Notes: generated from the sequence alone by a model not told the origin. DNA of 44,064 bases from DSNY01 sp964539745 (GCA_964539745.1 CAZIJU010000024.1:1-44064); one strand, 5' to 3'. Counted from the first letter of the stretch, positions 13,092-21,631 are shown. Translations and numbers: made by a program.

Positions 13092-13787
13092 GTGAGCTTC
13101 GACACCAGCCGCGCGCGCGCCGCGATCTTCAAGCGCATCCGCATCAACCAGCATCGCGCGGGCGATCCGGTCGCCGCCGAGCGCGCGCTGGCCGAAGACT
13201 ATCTCGCGCGCCATCCGGCCGGGCCGCGGCCGAAGGTCGAAGGCGATCTGCGAATTCGCTTTCGCGCGATGTCGGAAAAGATGGCGAGCACGGTCGACGA
13301 AGTGCCGCGGCTCGCGGATGCGCCCGCCGCGGTCGCGCGCTATCTCGACGCGCAGGCGCTCGGACGCCGTGCGGTGGCCTGGCCCGCGCTTGCTGCGCTC
13401 GACTGGGCTGGCGCCGGGCTCGACATCGAGTTCCGCGCACCGCGCTTCGACGAGTCGCAGGGATCGGACGCGGTGGGGATCACCGGCTGCTACTGCGCGC
13501 TCGCCGAGACCGGCACGATCGTGCTGCTGTCGGGGCCGGACACGCCGGCGTCGACGCATCTGCTTCCGGAAACCCACATCGCGCTGGTGCGCGCCTCGCG
13601 CATCGTCGCCGGCATGGAAGACGCGTTCGCGCTGCTGCGCGCGGAGCGCGGCGGATGCGCGCAGATGATGCCGCGCGCGTTGAACATGGTGTCGGGGCCC
13701 TCGCGGACCGCGGACATCGAACAGACGGTCGTGCTCGGTGCGCACGGGCCGTATCGCGTGCATCTGATCGTCGCCACGGAAGAGTGA
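13092..13787 (+). CDS. LutC/YkgG family protein (lactate utilisation type)
   Basis: A 231-residue protein of the LUD domain (LutC/YkgG) family, starting at GTG. The family signature GITGCYCALAETGTIVLLSG is at about residues 131-150, and the closing section SGPSRTADIEQTVVLGAHGP is also diagnostic. In known systems LutC is one of three subunits (LutA, LutB, LutC) of an iron-sulfur L-lactate dehydrogenase. Neither LutA nor LutB is beside it here, so the partner must be encoded elsewhere or the protein has another job. It lies ten bases after the aminotransferase. LutC itself lacks iron-sulfur cysteine motifs and this copy has none. The N-terminal 55 residues contain the usual RIRINQHR-type helix. 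Confidence 0.88.
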   Translation: MSFDTSRARAAIFKRIRINQHRAGDPVAAERALAEDYLARHPAGPRPKVEGDLRIRFRAMSEKMASTVDEVPRLADAPAAVARYLDAQALGRRAVAWPALAALDWAGAGLDIEFRAPRFDESQGSDAVGITGCYCALAETGTIVLLSGPDTPASTHLLPETHIALVRASRIVAGMEDAFALLRAERGGCAQMMPRALNMVSGPSRTADIEQTVVLGAHGPYRVHLIVATEE

Positions 13788-13832
13788 AACGGACCGTCCG
13801 ATTCGTGCGGACGGCGGGGAAGGGGAGGAGCA

Positions 13833-15248
13833 TTGAAAGGAATGCGCATCGCGCACGCGGCGGCAACGGTCGTCGCGATCGCGCCCTCCGCCGCGGCGGC
13901 GGCCGAATTCGACGCGGCCCGGCTCGGACTCGCGTGGGCCCTGCCGTTCGTGGGCATCCTGTTGTCGATCGCCGTGATGCCGCTGGTGGCGCTGCGCGTC
14001 TGGCACCACCACTACGGCAAGATCGCATTCGGCTGGGCGCTCGCGTGCATCGTGCCGCTCGGCGTGGCCTTCGGTGCGCACACTGCGGCCGACCTGGCGC
14101 TGCATACGCTGCTACTGGAGTTCCTGCCGTTCATCGTCTTCATCGGCACGCTGTACGTGGTGGCCGGCGGCATCTACGTGCGCGGCAATCCGAAGGGCAC
14201 GCCGCTGGTCAACACCGGCATGCTCGCGATCGGCGGCGTGCTCGCCAGCGTCATGGGCACCACCGGCGCGGCGATGCTGCTCGTCCGGCCGCTGATCCGC
14301 GCCAACGACGACCGCCGGCACAACGTGCACACGATCGTGTTTTTCATCTTCATCGTCGCCAACGTCGGCGGCTCGCTGACGCCGCTCGGTGATCCGCCGC
14401 TGTTCCTCGGTTTCCTGAAGGGTGTGGATTTTTTCTGGACGCTGCGGCACATGTTCCTGCCGATGCTGTTCGTGCTGGCGATCCTGCTCGCGCTGTACTT
14501 TGCGCTCGATTCGGCGCTTTACATGCGCGACATCGCGCAAGGGCTGAAGCGCGACCCGACGCCGGCGAGCGCGCTGCGCATCGAAGGGAGTGTCAACTTC
14601 CTGCTGCTCGCGGTCGTGCTGGGGGCTGTGCTGATGAGCGGCCTGTGGAAGCCGGGTATCGAGATCGACGTGCTGGGGCAGAAGCTGCCGCTCGAAGGGC
14701 TCGTGCGCGACGCGATCTTCGTCACCGTGGCCGCCGTTTCGCTGGCGATCACGCCGAAGGCCACCCGCAGGGCCAACGAGTTCGGCTGGGCGCCGATCGC
14801 CGAGGTCGCGAAGCTGTTCTTCGGCATCTTCGTCACGATGGCGCCGGTGCTGCTGATGCTGCGCGCGGGCGAGTCGGGCGCCTTCGCCGCGCTGGTGCGG
14901 CTTGTGACCGACGGCGCAGGCCGTCCGGTCGACGCCGCCTATTTCTGGCTGACCGGCGCGCTGTCGTCGTTCCTGGACAATGCGCCGACGTATCTGGTGT
15001 TCTTCAATCTGGCCGGCGGCGACGCGCAGGTACTGATGACGACGATGGCGCCGACGCTGACGGCGATCTCGGCCGGCGCGGTCTTCATGGGTGCGAACAC
15101 CTATATCGGCAACGCGCCGAACTTCATGGTCAAGGCGATGGCCGAGGAAAGCGGGATTGCGATGCCGAGCTTCTTCGGCTACATGATGTGGTCGGGAGCG
15201 ATCCTGCTGCCGATCTTCGGGCTGATGACTTTCGTCTTCTTCACATGA
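13833..15248 (+). CDS. NhaD/ArsB-type sodium:proton antiporter-like membrane protein
   Basis: A 471-residue inner-membrane protein with about twelve hydrophobic segments, of the ion-transporter superfamily that includes NhaD and ArsB. The two re-entrant signature regions are visible: VANVGGSLTPLGDPPLFLGF at about 170-189 and SSFLDNAPTYLVFFNLAGG near 385. Family members exchange sodium for protons; some relatives carry citrate or arsenite, so the ion is inferred. The start may be TTG 13833 or ATG 13842; GGAGG at 13824-13828 is close to the first and far from the second, and the N-terminus looks like a signal peptide (AAAA before EFDA) either way. The stop overlaps the next start (ATGA at 15245), coupling it to the hydroxyacid dehydrogenase. 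Confidence 0.88.
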   Translation: MKGMRIAHAAATVVAIAPSAAAAAEFDAARLGLAWALPFVGILLSIAVMPLVALRVWHHHYGKIAFGWALACIVPLGVAFGAHTAADLALHTLLLEFLPFIVFIGTLYVVAGGIYVRGNPKGTPLVNTGMLAIGGVLASVMGTTGAAMLLVRPLIRANDDRRHNVHTIVFFIFIVANVGGSLTPLGDPPLFLGFLKGVDFFWTLRHMFLPMLFVLAILLALYFALDSALYMRDIAQGLKRDPTPASALRIEGSVNFLLLAVVLGAVLMSGLWKPGIEIDVLGQKLPLEGLVRDAIFVTVAAVSLAITPKATRRANEFGWAPIAEVAKLFFGIFVTMAPVLLMLRAGESGAFAALVRLVTDGAGRPVDAAYFWLTGALSSFLDNAPTYLVFFNLAGGDAQVLMTTMAPTLTAISAGAVFMGANTYIGNAPNFMVKAMAEESGIAMPSFFGYMMWSGAILLPIFGLMTFVFFT

Positions 15249-16234
15249 GCAAGCGACGCGACCGCATCGCGGTCACGCGCCGGATCTTCCCGGCGCTGAT
15301 CGACGAGTTGAGGCAAACCTACGACGTGGTCGACAACCAGGCCGACCTGTCGCTCACGCCCGAGCAGCTCGCCGAGCGGCTTGCCGACGTGGATGGAGCG
15401 CTGATCACCGCGGGCGAGCGCATCGACGAGGCGCTGCTCGCGCGTTGTCCGCGGCTGAAGATCGTCGCGAACATCGCGGTCGGCTACAACAACATCGATC
15501 TGGCCGCCTGTACGAAGGTGGGCGTGGTCGCGACCAACACGCCCGACGTGCTGAACGAAGCGACCGCCGATCACGCCTGGGCGCTGCTGCTTGCGGCGGC
15601 GCGGCGCGTGGGCGAGGCCGAGCGCTGGCTGCGCGCCGGACACTGGAAGCGCTGGGAGTTCGAGATGTTCCTCGGCGCCGAGCTGTACGGCGCCACGCTC
15701 GGCGTCATCGGGATGGGGCGCATCGGGCGCGCGATCGCGCGGCGCGCGGCGGGATTCTCGATGCGCGTCGTGTATCACAACCGCACGCGTCTGCCGGCGG
15801 AGCTGGAAGGCGGCGCGGTCTGGCTGACCAAGGAAGACCTGCTGCGCACGGCCGATCACGTGGTCGTGATGGTGCCGTACTCGCGCGATACGCACCATTT
15901 GATCGGCGCTGCGCAGCTTGCGCTGATGAAGCCGACGGCGGTGTTGGTCAACATCGCGCGCGGCGGTGTCGTCGACGATGCCGCGCTGGTGCAGGCGCTG
16001 CGCGATGGCCGTATCGCCGCCGCGGGGCTGGACGTCTTCGAACATGAACCGCGACTGCATCCTGGCTTCCTGTCGCTGGAAAACGTCGTGTTGACGCCGC
16101 ACATCGCTTCGAGCACACGCGCCACGCGCAACGCGATGGCGCGGCTGGCGATGCGCAATCTGGCCGAGACGCTCGCCGGTCGTCGGCCGCCTTCGCTGCT
16201 GAATCCGGACGTGTGGGAAGCCCGCCGCACCTGA
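15245..16234 (+). CDS. D-isomer specific 2-hydroxyacid dehydrogenase (glyoxylate reductase-like)
   Basis: A 329-residue NAD(P)-dependent dehydrogenase that interconverts a D-2-hydroxy acid and a 2-oxo acid. The Rossmann motif is GVIGMGRIG, the substrate-binding arginine lies in NIARGGVVDD, the catalytic glutamate in LDVFEHEP and the catalytic histidine in LTPHIASST. NIAVGYNNID is the usual glyoxylate/hydroxypyruvate reductase segment. It is translationally coupled to the antiporter by a four-base overlap. The aminotransferase, LutC and this enzyme all act on or near 2-oxo and 2-hydroxy acids, so the neighbourhood may serve 2-hydroxyacid or glyoxylate metabolism (inference). The PHA-system gene starts 11 bases after its stop. 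Confidence 0.93.
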   Translation: MSKRRDRIAVTRRIFPALIDELRQTYDVVDNQADLSLTPEQLAERLADVDGALITAGERIDEALLARCPRLKIVANIAVGYNNIDLAACTKVGVVATNTPDVLNEATADHAWALLLAAARRVGEAERWLRAGHWKRWEFEMFLGAELYGATLGVIGMGRIGRAIARRAAGFSMRVVYHNRTRLPAELEGGAVWLTKEDLLRTADHVVVMVPYSRDTHHLIGAAQLALMKPTAVLVNIARGGVVDDAALVQALRDGRIAAAGLDVFEHEPRLHPGFLSLENVVLTPHIASSTRATRNAMARLAMRNLAETLAGRRPPSLLNPDVWEARRT

Positions 16235-16245
16235 AGGAGTCCTTG

Positions 16246-16584
16246 ATGTCGGATATCAAGTACACACGCAAGCACAGCCTGCCACTTGCGCAGGCGAAGA
16301 AAGTCGCCCAGAAGACGGCGGACGACCTGGCGCGGGAGTACGACCTCGTGAGCCGATGGGAGGGCGATACGCTGCACTTTCACCGCGCCGGGGTCGAGGG
16401 CCAGATGCGCGTGACCGACTCGCAGATCGACCTCGCGGTGAAACTCGGCTTCCTGCTGAAGCCGTTCAAGGCCAAGTTCGAACAGCACATCGAGCGCCAT
16501 CTCGACGAGCTGCTCGACCAGGCGAAGTCCGCGCACGCGGCGGCGAAGGCGCCCGCGAAAAAGGGCGGCCAGTCCAAGGCGTAA
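16246..16584 (+). CDS. Polyhydroxyalkanoic acid system family protein
   Basis: A 112-residue basic cytoplasmic protein. It matches the small PHA-system family found near polyester granule genes: the start SDIKYTRKHSLPLAQAKKVA, then SRWEGDTLHFHRAGVEGQM, and KLGFLLKPFKAKFEQHIERH. The lysine/alanine-rich tail (AAKAPAKKGG) resembles tails of granule-associated proteins. Function in the family is not established biochemically; association with PHA granules is proposed from gene context. AAGGAG at 16234-16239 fixes the start at 16246. The frame is open 33 bases further upstream but that part lies within the dehydrogenase gene. A phasin gene is 17 kb away at 33776. Confidence 0.85.
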   Translation: MSDIKYTRKHSLPLAQAKKVAQKTADDLAREYDLVSRWEGDTLHFHRAGVEGQMRVTDSQIDLAVKLGFLLKPFKAKFEQHIERHLDELLDQAKSAHAAAKAPAKKGGQSKA

Positions 16585-16623
16585 GCCGCGCGCGGCGGCG
16601 GGTCCCGGTCGCGCGGCCGGCGG

Positions 16624-16881
16624 CTAGCCTTTGAGTTCCTCGATCAGCTCGACGTACTGCTGCATCGCGTCTTCTTTTGCGAGGCCCTTCAGCTCGTTCC
16701 ACGCGTCCCACTTGGCGCGGCCGACCATGTCGGTGAATCCCGGCCGCTTGCCCTCGACGTCGCCGACGGTCGCCTGCTTGTACAGCGCGTAGATCTTCAG
16801 CAGCGTGGCGTTGTCGGGGCGCTCGGGCAGGTTCTTCGAATCGGCGACGGCCTTTTCGAACTTCGCCTTCAGCTCGCTCAT
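16624..16881 (-). CDS. Acyl-CoA-binding protein (ACBP)
   Basis: An 85-residue cytosolic protein of exactly the classic ACBP length and pattern. LLKIYALYKQATVGD, the GKRPGFTDMVGRAKWDAW run and the C-terminal helix QQYVELIEELKG carry the tyrosine, lysine and tryptophan residues that hold acyl-CoA. ACBP binds medium- and long-chain acyl-CoA with high affinity and buffers or delivers it to enzymes. It is convergent with the PHA-system gene and divergent from the wax ester synthase gene, with a fold-back repeat in the shared upstream region. GGAGGAGACG just upstream of its ATG is a good ribosome binding site. The position suggests a role in acyl-CoA supply for wax ester or triacylglycerol formation (inference). 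Confidence 0.95.
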   Translation of the reverse strand: MSELKAKFEKAVADSKNLPERPDNATLLKIYALYKQATVGDVEGKRPGFTDMVGRAKWDAWNELKGLAKEDAMQQYVELIEELKG

Positions 16882-16922
16882 CGTCTCCTCCAGTTGCGGC
16901 CGAAACGGCGCGCGCGGCTATT

Positions 16923-17126
16923 ATCGAGCATTACGAATCTTCGCGACACGACAGACCGTCTGGCGCTCGCATCCGTCGCCCTTTGTCATTCCGAGCCGCA
17001 GGCGAGGAATCTGCGCCGCTTGCAAGGGCCGGATCCCTCGCGTTGCTCGGGATGACGGAACCGGTGCACGCGCGGGCGAAACGAACTCGCGGGGTCGCGG
17101 TGTCACGAGCTTGCGTAACGCTCAAT
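16923..17126 (-). repeat. 204-bp fold-back repeat, copy B
   Basis: A minimal copy of the repeat family, in reverse orientation, exactly 204 bases like copy D. The outer ends are imperfect inverted repeats (ATCGAGCATTACGAATCTTC on the left; ATTGAGCGTTACGCAAGCTC when the right end is read on the other strand). Inside lies a second inverted pair, CATTCCGAGCCGCAGGCGAG and CCCTCGCGTTGCTCGGGATG. It fills most of the 281 bases between the divergent ACBP and wax synthase genes. Confidence 0.85.
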
Positions 17127-17162
17127 ATGCCGAGGCGAGCGCGAGACGACGAGGAGGAGACG

Positions 17163-18770
17163 ATGGCGGGACGCCAACGGATGTCGCCGGTGGACACGGC
17201 ATGGTTGCGCATGGACTCGCCCGGCAATCTGATGATGATCGTCGGCGTCGACGTGTTCGCCGACCGCATCGACGCCGACCGGCTCAAGCAGGTGCTCGAG
17301 CAGCGGTTCCTCACGTACGACCGCTTCCGTAGCCGCGTCACGCAGGACGCAACCGGCTATTGGTGGGAGCAGGACGAGGACTTCGATCTCGACCATCATC
17401 TGATCCGCGTCGAGCTGCCCGCACCCGGCGGCAAGGCCGAGCTGCAGACGTTCGCCGCGCAACTGGCGAGCCAGGCGCTCGATCCGGGCAAACCGCTGTG
17501 GCAGATGCATCTGGTCGAGCACTACGACGGAGGCTCGGCGCTGGTCGTTCGCATCCATCATTGCATCGCCGACGGCATGGCGCTGATGGGCGTGTTGCTG
17601 TCGATGGCCACCGCGCACCCGGACGGCGACGACCGCGCCGAGCCGCAGCAACCGTCCGGCCGCGCCGACCGGCGCCAGCACGACGGAAAGTGGGAAGCGC
17701 TGCTGCGGCCGTTCACGGATGTCACGGTCAAGGCGATCGACGCCACCGGCGATATCGCCACCCGGGTGCTGCACGCCTATGGAGCGGCGCTGGAGGATCC
17801 GAACCTGGCCGGCGAAGCGGCGGCCGAATACGCCCGCATCGCGGCGCGTGTGGCGCAGGACGCGGCGGCGCTGGCGCTGATGGCGAGCGACTCCGTGACG
17901 AGCCTGAAAGGCAAGGTCGGCGGCTCCAAGGTCGTCGCGTGGAACGAACCGCTGCGACTGGCCGACGTGAAGGCCGTCGGCCACGCGCTCGGCTGTTCGG
18001 TCAACGACGTGCTGCTCGCCTGTGTCGCGGGCGCGTTCCGCGAGTATCTCGTCGCGCGCGGCGAGGACGTGACCGGCTGCGAAATCCGCGCGATGGTTCC
18101 GGTCAATCTCCGGCCGCCCGGCCCGCCGAAGACCCTCGGCAACAAGTTCGGGCTGGTGCCGTTGCTGCTGCCGGTGGGCATCGAGAACCCGATCGCGCGC
18201 GTGCTCGAAGTGCATGCGCGGATGGAGGAGCTGAAGGGCGGCTACATGCCCGTGCTGTCGATGGCGGTGCTCGGCGTCTCCGGCCTCGTGCCGCGTGCGG
18301 TGCAAAACCAGATCCTCGAGGTCTTCCAGCGCAAGACGACCGCGGTGATGACCAACGTGCCCGGCCCGCAGCAGACGCTGTACCTCGCGGGCGCGCGACT
18401 GAAGCAAATGATGTTCTGGGTGCCGCAGTCGGGAAACATCGGGATCGGCGTGTCGATCCTGTCGTACGACGGCGGCGTGCAGTTCGGTCTGGTCACCGAC
18501 AAGAAACTGTGCGCAAACCCGCAGGACATCATCGACCGCTTCGCGCCCGAGTTCGAGAAAATGGTCTACGCGCTGCTGCTGTTGCCGTGGCAGGAGTACG
18601 TGGACCCCGAGATGGCCGAGCGCGCGCTGTTCGCCACCGAAACCGTGGCGGGAGTGGCCACGCGTCTGATGGAAAACCATGCGGCGCAGATGCCGGGTGC
18701 ACCCGCGCGGGCCGCCACGCAGCGCGAACGCAGACCGCGCGCCGCCGCTGCACGAGCGGCACGGCGTTGA
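17163..18770 (+). CDS. Wax ester synthase/diacylglycerol acyltransferase (WS/DGAT)
   Basis: A 535-residue bacterial WS/DGAT. It esterifies a fatty alcohol or diacylglycerol with acyl-CoA at the inner face of the membrane, forming wax esters or triacylglycerol for storage. The catalytic HHxxxDG motif is HHCIADG at residues 132-138. The N-terminal MSPVDTAWLRMDSPGNLM and the PGPQQTLYLAGARL and NIGIGVSILSYDGGVQFGL segments of the second domain are family hallmarks. Start 17163 has GAGGAGG-like sequence at 17152-17159; the frame is open back to 16983 only because it reads through the upstream repeat. The alanine/arginine-rich last 40 residues are not conserved. A fatty acyl-CoA reductase at 34439 could supply its alcohol substrate. 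Confidence 0.95.
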   Translation: MAGRQRMSPVDTAWLRMDSPGNLMMIVGVDVFADRIDADRLKQVLEQRFLTYDRFRSRVTQDATGYWWEQDEDFDLDHHLIRVELPAPGGKAELQTFAAQLASQALDPGKPLWQMHLVEHYDGGSALVVRIHHCIADGMALMGVLLSMATAHPDGDDRAEPQQPSGRADRRQHDGKWEALLRPFTDVTVKAIDATGDIATRVLHAYGAALEDPNLAGEAAAEYARIAARVAQDAAALALMASDSVTSLKGKVGGSKVVAWNEPLRLADVKAVGHALGCSVNDVLLACVAGAFREYLVARGEDVTGCEIRAMVPVNLRPPGPPKTLGNKFGLVPLLLPVGIENPIARVLEVHARMEELKGGYMPVLSMAVLGVSGLVPRAVQNQILEVFQRKTTAVMTNVPGPQQTLYLAGARLKQMMFWVPQSGNIGIGVSILSYDGGVQFGLVTDKKLCANPQDIIDRFAPEFEKMVYALLLLPWQEYVDPEMAERALFATETVAGVATRLMENHAAQMPGAPARAATQRERRPRAAAARAARR

Positions 18771-18959
18771 ACGAGCCGGCATCGCCGACCCGCGCCTGAG
18801 GTTGCGCCACCGGGCGCCGTGGCATCGGGCCGCGGAACGCCGGAATCGGGTGTGTGAGCAGGCCAATTCGGGCCTTTCGGGGCGAGCCGGACCGTCTACG
18901 GTATCCGCGTTCGCGCGTGCAACCTGCTGCGCCGTCGACGCACGAGAAAGGAGGGTGCG

Positions 18960-20138
18960 ATGCCGAATCGGATGAAGTCCTGGCCTTTCGCGTTGTCGGT
19001 CTTTCTGTGCATCGGATTCGCGCATGCCGTGTCGGCGCAGACCGCACCGTCCGGGTCGCAGCACCGTGTGCTGGTCGCGATGGATCCCGCCGATGAGGGC
19101 AGCGGACTGCTGTCGATCATTGTCGCAAACACGCCGTTGCCCAGGCTGCTCGGCGCGCCGGTCGCGGTGCTTCCGCTGCGCGACCTGCGCGACGCCATGC
19201 GCGCCACGCGTACTGGCGAGAACGACGCGATCGTCGGCCCGGCGCACGTGATCGCTTCAGCGCTCGCCCACGGCTACGAGCTCGTCGCCCATACGGGCGG
19301 CGAGGAGCGCTACGTGCTGGTCGCCAGCGGCGGCGCGAAATCGGTCGCGGATCTGAAGGGGCGCAACGCCTACTTCCCGCACGAGGACTCGCTGCGCACG
19401 TACGTCGGCCGCGGCCTGCTGAACCAGGGCGGACTGTCGGTGCGCGCGCTCGGGCAGGTGAGCTACCAGCAGAGCAGCATCGGCGGATTGATGTCGCTCG
19501 GCGGCCGCTTCGACGTGACCGTCGCGCTCGAACAGGAGTGGAACGCGTGGGCGGCGGCGAATCCGAAGCGCGCCGAGGTGCTCGCGACTTCGCGGCCCCT
19601 GCCGGCCGGTTTCGGCGTCGTCGTGCGCCGCGATACGTCGCCCGCGTTCAAGCGCGCGATCGTGCAGTGGGTGACGACGACGGACAACGTCGTCCCCGGG
19701 GCGCCGCGCTTTCGCGCGACCAGCGATCCGCGGCCGTACGAGTACGTCGCCAGCCTGGGCATCGTGACGCCGGAGGAACTGCAGGGTGTCAAGCGCGTCG
19801 GTGCGCGCGAAGCGCTCGAGCTGGCGCAACGCGGCGCCAAACTCGTCGACGTGCGTACCGAGCGAGAATTCAAGGCGCGGCGCGCGCGCGGCGCGATCCA
19901 CGTTCCGTACGGCGAGAAGAGCCTGAAGGAGCCCGACTTCGACGCGTCGGTCGACACGTTCGCAGGACTCGCCAAGCTGGGTAAGGACGATCGGCTAATC
20001 TTCCTTTGCAACGGCGCGGAGTGCTGGAAGTCGTACAAGGCGTCGAAGTGGGCGCGCGACGCGGGCTACAGAAACGTCTACTGGCTGCGTGGCGGAATGC
20101 CGGAGTGGGTGGCGCAGGAGCTGCCGACCGAGCCCTGA
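18960..20138 (+). CDS. Exported PhnD-like binding domain fused to a rhodanese domain
   Basis: A 392-residue periplasmic protein with two domains. Residues 1-26 form a Sec signal peptide (VFLCIGFAHAVSA). About residues 36-265 resemble a PhnD-type (phosphate/phosphonate or related oxyanion) solute-binding protein: NDAIVGPAHVIASALAHGYE, KSVADLKGRNAYFPHEDS, and GVVVRRDTSPAFKRAIVQWV. Residues about 280-390 are a rhodanese domain with AKLVDVRTEREFKARRARGA and the active-site cysteine C350 in FLCNGAECWKSYKAS, closing WLRGGMPEWV. By family knowledge rhodaneses move sulfur or bind oxyanions. The natural substrate of this fusion is unknown. AAAGGAGGG at 18947-18955 fixes the start. No ABC permease or ATPase gene lies beside it. 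Confidence 0.88.
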   Translation: MPNRMKSWPFALSVFLCIGFAHAVSAQTAPSGSQHRVLVAMDPADEGSGLLSIIVANTPLPRLLGAPVAVLPLRDLRDAMRATRTGENDAIVGPAHVIASALAHGYELVAHTGGEERYVLVASGGAKSVADLKGRNAYFPHEDSLRTYVGRGLLNQGGLSVRALGQVSYQQSSIGGLMSLGGRFDVTVALEQEWNAWAAANPKRAEVLATSRPLPAGFGVVVRRDTSPAFKRAIVQWVTTTDNVVPGAPRFRATSDPRPYEYVASLGIVTPEELQGVKRVGAREALELAQRGAKLVDVRTEREFKARRARGAIHVPYGEKSLKEPDFDASVDTFAGLAKLGKDDRLIFLCNGAECWKSYKASKWARDAGYRNVYWLRGGMPEWVAQELPTEP

Positions 20139-20200
20139 TCGCCGAGCGGACCGGCGGCGTTGTATCGTTTGCGCCTCGTTCGACACGAGGCGCGGAGCCG

Positions 20201-20929
20201 ATGGCGACGGAAGCGCTGTACCGCATCGATCCCTATCTGCAGACCTGCACGGCCGTCGTCACTGCGGTGCACGACGACGGCGTCGAGCTCGACCGCACGG
20301 TGTTCTATCCGACGGGCGGCGGCCAAGCCGGCGATCGCGGCACGCTGGCGCTGGCCGACGGCACGACGCTCGCCGTGGTCGACGCGCGCAAGGCCAGGCG
20401 CGAAGGTGCGACCCCCGACGACACGCTGCACGTGCTCGACCCGGCCGCCGACTGGCGCGCGCGGCTGGCGCCGGGCGCGCGCGTGGTCGCGACGATCGAC
20501 TGGGCGCGGCGCTACCGGCACATGCGCTTGCACACCGCCACGCATCTGCTGTGCGCGGTCGTCAAGGAGCTGGTCGACGGCTGCAGCATCACCGCCGACT
20601 ACGCGCGGCTCGACTTCGCGATGACCGCGCCGCTCGACAGGCAAGCCGTTCAGGCCGGCCTGGATGCGCTGATTGCAGCCGGGCATCCGGTCGGCTACGA
20701 GTGGATCACCGATCAGGAGATGGCCGCCAACCCGCAGCTCGTCAAGTCGATGAGCGTGAGTCCGCCGATCGGATACGGTCGCGTGCGGCTCGTGCGCGTG
20801 GCGGACGTCGATCTGCAACCGTGCGGCGGCACCCACGTGAAGAACACGCGCGAGATCGGCAGTGTCCGCGTCGTCAAGGTGGAAAAGAAAAGCGCCCGGA
20901 CGCGGCGTGTCGTTCTGGAGTTTGCGTGA
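20201..20929 (+). CDS. AlaX-type alanyl-tRNA editing protein
   Basis: A 242-residue free-standing relative of the alanyl-tRNA synthetase editing domain, which hydrolyses mischarged Ser-tRNA(Ala) or Gly-tRNA(Ala) in the cytoplasm. All four zinc ligands are seen: H111 and H115 (HTATH) and C208 and H212 (CGGTH). The N-terminal beta-barrel part contains FYPTGGGQAGDRGTL, also typical. Length is that of the larger AlaX group. The frame is open 195 bases further upstream, but the family-like sequence begins at MATEALYRIDPYLQTC, so the ATG at 20201 is chosen. It lies 62 bases after the rhodanese fusion gene and upstream of the DUF924 gene. Confidence 0.93.
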   Translation: MATEALYRIDPYLQTCTAVVTAVHDDGVELDRTVFYPTGGGQAGDRGTLALADGTTLAVVDARKARREGATPDDTLHVLDPAADWRARLAPGARVVATIDWARRYRHMRLHTATHLLCAVVKELVDGCSITADYARLDFAMTAPLDRQAVQAGLDALIAAGHPVGYEWITDQEMAANPQLVKSMSVSPPIGYGRVRLVRVADVDLQPCGGTHVKNTREIGSVRVVKVEKKSARTRRVVLEFA

Positions 20930-21052
20930 CCGGGCGGTTTGCATTCGGCAAAGGCGCGTGCGCGTGCGTGCGGCCGGCGCCGAACGAAGCGACCCGCAGG
21001 CGACGCATCGCGCACGCGGCGGCATGAAAATGCGGTCGCCCGGGAGTCCGAT

Positions 21053-21631
21053 GTGGCGGTGATCGCACCTTCCGACGTTCTCGACTTCTGGTTCGGCGCG
21101 CCGGGTTCGGCTGAATACGGTCGGGCGCGGGCGCTCTGGTTCGAGAAGTCGGAAGCGACCGACGCCCACATCCGGGCGCGTTTCGGCGCCGCTGTCGAAG
21201 CCGCGCTGCAAGGCCAGTTCGAGGACTGGCGCGCTTCGCCGCGTGGGGCGCTCGCGTTGATCCTGCTGCTCGACCAGTTCACGCGCAATGTCTTTCGGGA
21301 CACGCCGCGCGCGTACGCCGGCGACGCGCGCGCGCTCGCGCTGGCGCGGGAACTCGTGGGGCGCGGCGGCGATCTCACACTCGAGCCGCTCGAACGGCAG
21401 TTCGCTTATTTGCCGTTCGAGCATGCCGAGGACCGTGAGGCGCAAAAAATGTCGCTGCAGCTGTTCGGACGGCTGGCGACCGAAGGGCTGCCGGAGCCGC
21501 TCGCGTGGGCGCGCAAGCACGCCGAAGTGATCGAGCGGTTCGGCCGTTATCCGCATCGCAACGCGATCCTGGGTCGCGAATCGACGGCGGACGAACTGGC
21601 TTTTCTGCGGCAGCCGGGGTCGCGGTTCTAG
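21053..21631 (+). CDS. DUF924 family protein
   Basis: A 192-residue cytosolic all-helical protein of the DUF924 family (TPR-like fold). VLDFWFG at the start, LWFEKSEATDAHIRARFG, then ALALILLLDQFTRNVFRDTP, AYLPFEHAEDREAQKMSLQLF and the end FGRYPHRNAILGRESTADEL are the family's conserved blocks. No function is established. The start is a GTG with CGGGAG six bases upstream; no ATG lies between it and the conserved region. It is separated by 123 bases from the AlaX gene and by 121 bases from the dehydrogenase operon. Confidence 0.9.
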   Translation: MAVIAPSDVLDFWFGAPGSAEYGRARALWFEKSEATDAHIRARFGAAVEAALQGQFEDWRASPRGALALILLLDQFTRNVFRDTPRAYAGDARALALARELVGRGGDLTLEPLERQFAYLPFEHAEDREAQKMSLQLFGRLATEGLPEPLAWARKHAEVIERFGRYPHRNAILGRESTADELAFLRQPGSRF

